Source: Campylorhamphus procurvoides (lineage: Eukaryota; Chordata; Aves; Passeriformes; Dendrocolaptidae). Taken from it: a DNA stretch of 64,000 nt. The notes below the pieces were generated by a model. That model was not told where the DNA came from, ran no database searches, and saw nothing but the letters and a program-made list of their open reading frames with translations. Location: positions 471,865 to 535,864 of the forward strand of contig WBMV01009262.1 of assembly GCA_013396655.1 (NCBI GenBank). Direction: 5' to 3'. A program made the position numbers and the translations under genes. Shown here in pieces: positions 55,748-64,000 of this stretch. Position 1 is the first letter of the stretch; every line of letters begins with the position of its first letter.

Positions 55748-58700
55748 GTAAGGATGTCTGTGAAAAGCAAGGGGTGGCAAATGCAAGTGAAATCAGGTTG
55801 TTTCTTTTGTCTGTTACATCTCTTACCTGCTCCTCTTCCCCTCATCTGCCCTTCTCTTGCAATTAAAAAGTGATTTTGAAGGTGGGGATAGCTCCTGGTG
55901 AAACCTGTTGCTTGCAGGCTGTATCCCAGCTGAATTTCTTTGCAGTTTTAGAAACTCCTGTGCTGCTGCAAGGAGCTTGGCTTGGGTGGGACTGGTGCCT
56001 TGTGACTGCCTCTGCTTCCCTGATGTACTTCAAGGATAATTGTCTATAATTTGCCTCTTAACGATACTCTGAAGGCTTCCCAAACACGAGCTGTCTTTCC
56101 TCCCACTGTAAAAGGCCTTGGGGGTATTCTGGAGGCTTCCTGTGGCAGGGAAGCAAGGGGAGGCTGGGGAATGGTGTTTGGGAGGAAGCTGAGTCCCTGT
56201 CACAGTAAAACACCCTCTCCTGCTACTTGCACTTTGCAGTAGGATTTTTATTCAGGTTAAAGTAGTAGAGCTCAGCGTGTGGGGAGTGGGCAGAGGCTGA
56301 GGCTGATGCTGATGCCCTCCTGATGCATGCAAAATCAGAGTGGAAATCAGGTTTAGAAACCAAGGACCTGATTTCTGGGTTGGTTTGGGGATTTCTGAGG
56401 CCTCTTGTTTTCAAGCTTCTCAGTGCAAACAGAGGTGTCATTTGTGTGCAGTAGCATATGAGAATCCCAGCTTCTCTGTCTGTGATCCACAGTGCAGGGG
56501 AGCTGGGGCTGGAGGAAGATGAGGATGTCACCAGCCCATTGCATGTTGGACATGGGCATGAGACTCCTGTTTTGAGAGTTCTATGAGAAGGTCACAGTGG
56601 ACCCAGCAAGTCAAAAATGTAAGTCAGAGCTGTGATCTGGGGCCAGTTAGCACTGTGAGGGCTGACATCCTTGGCTGTAAATATCCAGCCATCTCTAATC
56701 CTCCCAGTAGCTCCATCACTACTGTTTCCCTAAGAGTTATTTGACTCTTTGTGTTGCACTTTTCAGACAAATGGCTTTTAAATAAAACCTCTTGTAACTG
56801 TTAGGCTTCCTGTCCAGGTCACTTCCTGCATGGGTGATTTATAGGGCTGCTTTTAACATTTTGTTACCTTTAAATTGCTGGGGCCAGTCAATTGGAGGCT
56901 ATCCCATTAGTTGTGGTGAGTGGCTGCCCAGAGCATCAGGCTCTCCAGCTACCTCCCTTGCTTCTGGAGAGACCAGGATGCTCTGAGACTGACCAATAGT
57001 GAGAGACAAGAAACAACAGAAAGAGAATTTAGATAAGGAGGAATAGATCTGGGAGGGATAAGTGAATGCATAAGGGTTAAAGAGATAATGGGGCTTGTGA
57101 TCCTATCTGGGAAGGTGGCTTATCTCCTGCTGTTGGTATGTGATTTCTTGGCTGCATCTCCTGCAGTGCATTCAGCAATCGGCAATCGGAGAGGGGCATC
57201 AGGGCTTGGTGAGGAGGTGGCTGCTCCAGGCTGATCCCAGCAAAGCATCACTGCTGGAGCATCCCTGAGTGCCCACCTGGTAGGACATGCCTGTATTAAA
57301 CCCCTTCTGTGGCAGTGCCAGAGACAGAGCCTTCCTCCTTGCCTAGTGAATGTGGAAGTCCCTTCAGCTCCTGGCATCCCATCTGATCCTGCAGGCTGCC
57401 TTATGTCCAGTTCCCTGCCATTTCAAACTGCCCTGCAGCTCCTTCCTCCTTGGAGCAGAACAGAGCCAAGCCCTGCAGCCCTGGCACTATGGTGAGTGGG
57501 GCTGAGCTAGCAGAAACCACTCTGGCTGGGAAATCCAAATGAGATGGAGATCGTAAGTGACGTGAGACTGCAGCAGCAGCTTTGATTAACTCTGGTTTAG
57601 TTGCTGCTCTCCCCACTGTGCCCTGTCTTTGTTCTACCCATGCTCAGAGATGTTATTCAGTGGAGTTTTCCAGCTCTTCGTAACAGGGAAAAAAAACTCT
57701 GAGCTCCTGCACAACCAGAGCTAATGAGCTCTCTCTGGAAATAAAAGCATCCTAAGGACAGCCTTGTGATACAGAACATCCCGTTCTCTGTGGCTGCTTC
57801 GGCCACCACCTCTGAGTGATGGCCCAGCACAGGGCTGTTGGGAGCTGGCTGAATGAAGCTGTCACCTCCCATCCTTCCCCACAGCCATCGTTCATGTGAA
57901 GCATGGATAAAACTTGGGCCATGGTTTGCTCCTCTGGCACGGCTCTACTGTAAGGACAGGGATTTGTGAACACTTAGCCAACACCCTGATGCAGAGCTCA
58001 TCGCCTTGTACATGCTCACAGGACAGAGCAAGGAGGGGTCACGTGTTCCCATGGGGCAGGAGCAGCTTTAAGTGGCTTAGAAAGGGATTTGGATAATGCC
58101 CTGGCTCCAGTCACTGGCTGGGATGGAGGGGTGTAAGGAGGTGGGCTCTCTACAGCCATGTGTGTCTGCAGGGAAGGCAGACCTGCAGTCCCTGAGGGCT
58201 GGTCAGGCTGTCAGGCATATGACTAGGAGGGAATTTGTCTTGCAGCAAAGCCAGAATCTGAAAGCCATCGCTTCTGATGTGCCCATGATTTGCTGAAACC
58301 TGCGTCTCCTTTGTAATTTTTCTGTCTGTGTCTGTCTCAAATCCCAGAGCAAAGACAGATAACTTGCTCGCAGAGATGAGCAGGTTTTTTGTCCCTCCAC
58401 CTTTAAATATTTATTCTGAACTCTCAAGGTACACATGCTGTGATCTCAGGAGCCTGCCTGTGTGCTGGCAGTGTCTCCTGCACGGCAGAGTGGGGCTGGC
58501 TGCCTTCCCTCTTGGGAACACAGGCAGAGCCCACTCCCCCTCCTGCTGCCCTGTGCAAGAGCTTCTGGGTCCAAGAGGAGTGTCATGGGGTGTTGACCTC
58601 TTTCTACACATCTGCTCACATGGGAACAAAACCCAAGACCCCCCAAAACGTTGTCCAGAGAAGGTGTGGGGGTTGTGAGCTGCATTTTTGGGGCTGAGAA

Positions 58701-61700
58701 CAGCCTGATCTATTTGGAGAGCTCTGTCACTGGGGTGGCATGTCCCAAATGGCACCCACCCCACTGTCCCCTGCCTGACTTCCCATCCCCAGTAGCACAC
58801 AGAGCTGCCCCTGGAGGTGTTCCCTTTCCTCCCTGCATGTTGTCCGGGGCTCTCAAGGTCAAGCAGGTAACTGGAGCAATGCTGCCAGCCTTGACTTTGA
58901 AGCCTGAGCTGCTGTGCTGTGCTCAGTTGTGGCTTTGGGCATCCCTCCCTCCCCTTCTCTAGTCTTGCTCTGCTTTTCCAAGCCTTCCTGCTGCCACCAC
59001 TTGGGTACACGGGCTGCATTCAGGAAGAGGAGCCCTGTGTGTGCCTGGCATGCTGATGAGGAGCACAGCTTGTGCTGGGGTGTGGTGGCTCTGCCTGGAT
59101 GTGCTGGGCACTGAGGGGCTGTGCCAGAGCATTCACTGCAGGAATTGTCTCCTGGGTTTCTGCAAAAGGGGAGATGGAGTCCCACGTGGCTGCAGCTGCC
59201 ACCTTCCAAGCATTTTCCCTGGAAGCTGGTTCTCCCACAGAGCTGGCTCACTCCTGCCTCTGCCACAGCATTGTCTGGACCGAGGAGTATGGTGGTGTTA
59301 AACTGCTAGGAAAAAAGCCAGGAACTCCTTTCCCAGCAGCTCTGCGAGAATTTGGGAGGATTGCCTTTCCAGGTGAACACACTCTACCTCTGCCTCCAGC
59401 AGCCACAGCCCAGGCATCCTGCTCAGCAGCTGGCACTCATCAACACAGAGCCTTGTCCCCAACTGCAGTGCCAGCCTATAATATATATGTATATATATAT
59501 ATAGTGCCAGGACCTATAAGGTTGTGGGCACTGTTGCAGAAAATCCTTTGCAGGGGCCTAGGATTGGATGGCAGGTGCAGCTCCACCAGGAGATGCCTTG
59601 AAATCAGCATGTAGCCAAAGGCAAGAGGAGGCAGAGGAGACAATTGCTGATGTAGTGGGATTTTTCTTTTTTTTGAGGAGAAATAAATTAAAGTCAACTT
59701 ACAAGTACAGTGCTAGCAGTGGAAGAATGAACTCCAGTAAGCTGCAAAGTGGTGAGGTTGGGATCACAGTGGTGGTTTCCAGGGCTGCTTTTCCCACACT
59801 TGCTGCCCTCTGCCTCTGGCAGTAGCCCCAGCCCTCTCAACTCTCACTGAAATTCAGAACGTAATAGCTTCACCAGCAGGAAAAGTTTCCTCCAGATAAG
59901 TTACTGCTGCTGTAAGAAATGCAATTATCTTTCTTTTCTGCTATTGCTGCTGTGGGCATTGAAGTTTGCTGCTCTTACACAGTGTCATGGCCGAGCTCTT
60001 GTGCACAGGTTCTGGTTCTGCCAGGAGAAAGTTAAATTATAGCAAGGATGTTTCTTGGAAAGAAAATTTTTTTCATTATGGGTTTGTTCCCTCCTGGCTG
60101 CCTCACTGGGTCAGAGTAGCTGCACCCATGCACAGTGATGCCAGTCCCTGCCTGCCCTTTCTGGCACCTATTTGCACTTGGCTTAGTTAGGAGGTGGCTG
60201 TGAGTGTTTTTTATGGAAGACAGAGGAGCTGTGTTGTGTGTCAGGTTCCTACTCTGCCTCCTCCTGGTGTCACCCCTTGCCTGGGGCTCCCCAGCTCCAT
60301 TGGGATTATTCACTGTGCACCATGTCTGCGGGGACAGCGCCAGAGGTGTCTCCCAGGAGTGAAAATCTGCAGCCTGAGACTTGTAGGAAATACTTCTTCA
60401 GGATTCAAGCTTATTCAGTCATCAGTCATTTGACCTAACAAACCCTTTGGCACTCCCTGAGCCATGGGGAAAGCTCCCAGAACACACACAGGGAATGTTT
60501 GCAGCTGGATGTTGCAGTAGCTTAGTAGTGAACGGCTGGGACAAGTCATATTTCATAAAATCAGCCAGGAAAAAGATTGGTGATTAATTCCTTTTAATAA
60601 ACAACGGTGAGCAGTGTGTCTTGGTTTGAGCCAGACTGACTTTTACAGTGATTCATGGATTTTTCCACAGGAAAAATCACTTTTATAGGGATTGCTGGTG
60701 TGCAAGGTGCCTGCTTGGCATCATGAGTAATTCCCCCCCGCTCCAAAAGCACCGGGGTGTGGAAAAACAATGAACTTCTGTGCAGGAGCTAAGAGGGAGG
60801 AAGGGTGTGCTTGACTCTCCTGCTGCAGCCAATGACTGTGGCCTTTTGAAGAGCATCACAGGACGTGGGAGAGTGGGAATTTCACTGCCAGAAATGCTGA
60901 AGGAGGCGAATCTTAGAGAAAAATGAGCGGAGCTGAGATGTCTGTGCATGCTGTACTAGTTTGGCAAAGTGAGGTCAGCTGGGACCAGCCAAGGCTCCTT
61001 TTTGCAACACACTGCAGCACTCCTCCAGCAAAGCAAACACCCGAGGAGAAGCGTGTCCCAGCAGCGTTCATTTCCAGTTATTTTGGTTTTTTCTTTCTAT
61101 CCAGCCCCTCCTGCTGGGAGCTGGCCAGCCTTCGTGGTCCGTCGTGCTGCTGGTATTCATGGGTTTGGGGCGGGAGCGTGTGCAGGAGGTGGCAGCGTGA
61201 GGCTGGGGTTTTAATGTGTGTCTGGGTGGTGCTGCTTTTTAAAACCAGGCGAGATGGGAGGGGAAATGCTGGGCTAGGCACTAGTCAGAGGTGTGAGCAG
61301 TGCCTGCGCCTCGGAGGCAGCAGCGGGGGCGGTGGTGGCCCTTGCTGCGCTATCAGGGTTGTTTTTTAGTTTGACGGAGATGAAAGCAAAAAAAATGCTG
61401 TGGTTCAGCTGAGACTTGAAACTTCATTTGGTTTCTTGATGAGGGTTTTTTCGCCTGTTCTTGGTGAAAAAGACATTTGGCCAAAACTTTGAGTTTCACA
61501 GCAAGGGAAAGGAAAGGTGGCACAATGGTGGGAGAAGCTTGTATAGAGATGTAGCTGGGAGTGAGAAGCCTGGAGGTTGGTCCAGCATCAGGAAGCAACA
61601 GGCAGGCTGACACATCCCTTGGTGCAGTAACACCCTGTGGCAGTGTGGCTCTGCCCACCAAATATCCACCCTGATCCCCTGTCCCCACAGTCATTCCACG

Positions 61701-61819
61701 GCATCATAGAGGCTGCATTCCCAGACTCCCTCCTCACCCTCCCTAAGCCCTCCCTCCACCACGTGGCCCATTCTGCATTCCCTACAATGCCCATGTACTT
61801 CTCTAAGGCCAATATACTT
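55748..61819. other. Unique non-coding DNA
   Basis: No gene is recognised over 6 kb. Minor features are an AT-rich block at about 58330-58440, a (TA)n tract at about 59480-59503, and a region with somewhat more CpG at about 61020-61340 that is too weak to call an island. Frames of 202 codons (minus 58411-59019) and 180 codons (plus 59072-59614) lack motifs. Confidence 0.4.
59467..59519. repeat. (TA)n microsatellite flanked by a short direct repeat
   Basis: AGTGCCAGCCTATAA (59467-59481) and AGTGCCAGGACCTATAA (59503-59519) flank an alternating TA tract with one TG interruption. The layout suggests a diverged tandem duplication followed by TA expansion. Confidence 0.8.
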
Positions 61820-62130
61820 TGAATTACTGCTCATCTATTCCTCTTGACATCCCCATGCTCATAACTAGGAAGCCTGCATTACCCGTTTGCACATCTGTCA
61901 AGCTGCGTGCTCCTCGACCATTTCCAGAGATACATAAAATTGCCCGTGGTTATGACATTATTGACAACCCACCCCGTATCCTTCCCCCTCCCCAAACCCA
62001 AATGGCTGCCTCGCTTTATGAGGATTGATATTTGGGCAGTAAATATTTTAGAGCCTCATCTGATGAGTGTGTCTGTGGGGGTGAATACATTTGTGGCTGA
62101 GGACAAATGTTGGAGCTATCTTCATTGGAA
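61820..62130. promoter_or_regulatory. Candidate conserved non-coding element
   Basis: An AT-rich, low-repeat block with ATTGCCCGTGGTTATGACATTATTGAC and the inverted pair CTCATC-T-GATGAG (62055-62067). No splice-bounded frame. The call is based on composition alone. Confidence 0.25.
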
Positions 62131-63719
62131 ATGCAGGGCCTTGTCTTTCTCCTTCGTGCCTTTGCAGCATCTCTATTATCTCTCTCCAGCCCCTCAGTGC
62201 TGCCTGTTCTTGGTGGGAAGAAGGGAAATCGTAGGGAAAAGCCAAGCAGGAAGGACTAGAGCTGGCAGAGCTTTGCAAAGATGTTGGGTGTCAATGGCCC
62301 ATCGCTGACACATCCTGCTGGTGGGTTCCCCGTGTCCCTCAGCAGTAGGATTGAATTTCTATGGTGTTTTCTTTTCCTGGACTCAGGGAAACAACCAAAT
62401 TCCTGCTGTGCTGGACAAGTAGCTTTTGAAAAAAAAAAGACGACAAGCATCGGCCTCTCCCTGGTTTCCAAAGGATGTATTTTGACTCGTGTTGAAAAGC
62501 TGTTTCATCCCCAGGAGTTTCAAAATGCACTTCAGTAAATGTCTCAAAAGAGGAAACAACTTGGGAACGACACAGCCTGGGTGATCTGAACCATTTTTTT
62601 TTATCTTACTGAGAAAAGCAAAGGAGCCCATATCCAGTTCCTCAAAATTATTTGCTCTCTTTCCCATCAGTCAGCAAAACAGTGTTGCCTCATTCCTGGG
62701 GAAGAGAACAAGTACACTCAGTTCCTGTAGAGTGAGCTGAAGCTGGGTTGGGCTGAGGTTTTGGGTGTCACAGCGCTCTTTGGGCTGGATCTAAGCTGTG
62801 AGGACCAGGGTTCTGGCAGCTTTTAAAATATGTCTGCCTTCTGACTCTCTGAGAATTTTGCTTGTGGTACCAAGCAGAGCCATCCTTGCAGCAAGATCCA
62901 TGCTTGGAATGGGACTCTGATCTCTTCCCTGCAGGGAGAAGAACTGCACAGGGCTCTGGCATGAGCTTTCTCCCCACACATTGTGATTGGAGCACATGCA
63001 AAGCAGATCAGCTCTGCTCTGTGATTTCTTCTTGCCATTTTGCTCCTTGTTTTTCTCTCTGAGTTTGAGCAAGTGCATTGAGATGTCTAAAAAATCAGCT
63101 GCCTGGGGGCAGTTTTACAACCGTTCCATTGCAATCCCTTGGAGTCTTTGTCATGCCAGTAGGAGCTTCCTGGCTCTGAAGTGGGTGCTGAGCCAGGCCC
63201 TGCTGCCCAGGGGTGATGTGGGAGCTGTTGGACTGGCACTGTCACCAACACATTACCCAGTGCTGGTTATCCCCAGGGTGTGGGAGTCCCTTTCCCCACC
63301 CTCTTGGCTTGCCAATGGGGAGCGATGTGTTTTGGGGCAGGCAGCAGGAAGGAATGTTTCTCGTTGCTGCTGCTTGAAGTTTGAAGCTGTTGCGTAGGCA
63401 GGAGTGGTGCCCAAGGGGGTAGGTGAATTTCCAATGGCCCCATGGGCCTTCTTGGTGGCCACTGTGCTGGTGAGTGCAGGTGGAGTCCATTGTACCTCTT
63501 ATATCCAATTTGCTCATTCAAGGAGAGATCTGTGTCATCAAGGACAGGACTGCTTTACAAAGGTGCTGGGAGAGTAGGAGGTGTCCAGCTCCAGTTGCAA
63601 GGACTTGGTGTCTCCATCTCCAAAAAGCCTGGCTGCAGGAGCCACATGCTAAGAGGAGGGGTTCAATGGTCTCATTGACTTGCCAGTGAAGGATACTGCC
63701 CTGGCCCTGGCCAGTCTGC
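62131..63719. other. Unique non-coding DNA
   Basis: Nothing recognised apart from an A10 run at about 62429-62440 and chance frames up to 136 codons. Confidence 0.4.
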
Positions 63720-63910
63720 TCTTTTACAGCACTGTAGTATCTATTTATTTATGATTTCTGTGGGTGGTGTTTTAGATGATCTATCGAGCCAGAGTGAGAT
63801 ATTTTGAGGCACAGTGAGATATTTTAAAAACATCTCATCACTCTGGAAATATCCGTGGTGTGATAGCTGCATATTAGTCATTCAGAAAGGGAGTGATTTC
63901 AATGAAAGAA
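63720..63910. promoter_or_regulatory. Candidate conserved element with a hairpin
   Basis: An AT-rich block containing a compact inverted repeat (63789-63846) and two copies of GTGAGATATTTT inside it (63794-63805, 63814-63825). The element is close to the window edge, so its right limit is uncertain. It could be an enhancer or a small structured RNA; neither is shown. Confidence 0.3.
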
Positions 63911-64000
63911 AAAACATTTCATCTTGTCAGAGCATTTTCACTCACTGTCTGCCAGGCAGCTCTTGTCAGTCTTCAGTCCCCGTGGCTGGTTTTACTCTTC

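Noticed and set aside
60619..60680. TGTCTTGGTTTGAGCCA, resembling the start of some bird ERV LTRs
   Set aside because: The likeness is confined to about 17 bases and no LTR body or end follows.
1..64000. CRISPR arrays, bacterial operons, tRNA or rRNA genes
   Set aside because: The sequence is vertebrate nuclear DNA; no regularly spaced repeats of CRISPR type, no tRNA B-box context and no rRNA-like stretch was seen on either strand.

Overview
This window looks like nuclear DNA from a bird. The clearest evidence is several fragments of CR1 LINE elements, the dominant retrotransposon of bird genomes. Three lie on the minus strand (about 4.21-4.48, 14.38-14.48 and 48.99-49.29 kb), one is an older plus-strand piece (39.51-39.76 kb), and two are CR1-like 3' segments (51.64 and 53.48 kb). 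There is also a retroviral LTR with passerine-like architecture near 37.1-37.65 kb. Recognisable interspersed repeats make up only a few percent of the sequence, which fits a bird and argues against a mammal. The exact species cannot be read from the sequence.

I found no recognisable protein-coding gene. The many open frames behave like chance frames in DNA of about 50% GC. The longest lie in the CpG island, across tandem repeats, or antisense to CR1. The one translation I can assign to a known family is the C-terminal tail of the CR1 reverse-transcriptase ORF (minus strand, 49.08-49.27 kb). The only strong gene-start signal is a CpG island at about 41.24-41.96 kb. On the plus strand it contains a candidate first exon ending at a consensus splice donor (exon end 41734). 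On the minus strand it contains a second, divergent donor (exon edge at 41290). I could not identify the gene. A possible further untranslated or lncRNA exon (55582-55747) lies 13.8 kb downstream on the plus strand.

Layout. 0-36 kb is unique DNA with several short AT-rich blocks that look like conserved non-coding elements, plus four minisatellites (81 bp x2, 87 bp x3, 68 bp x2.4, 66 bp x5). 36.5-37.8 kb is a cluster of LTR-derived sequence with short tandem repeats. 38-41 kb is unique DNA with an old CR1. 41.2-42 kb is the CpG island. 42-64 kb is again unique DNA with a CR1, a pair of CR1-containing duplicated segments and further enhancer-like blocks.

The most economical reading is a regulatory or intronic landscape around the promoter of a developmental gene whose coding exons lie mostly outside the window. 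The enhancer-like calls rest on base composition and short motifs, because no alignment could be run. I did not find a convincing new biological system. The leads most worth testing are the CpG-island exon pair, the motif-dense block at 24.45-24.68 kb, the inverted homeodomain-type sites at 35.54-35.63 kb and the codon-multiple minisatellite at 32.62-32.95 kb.
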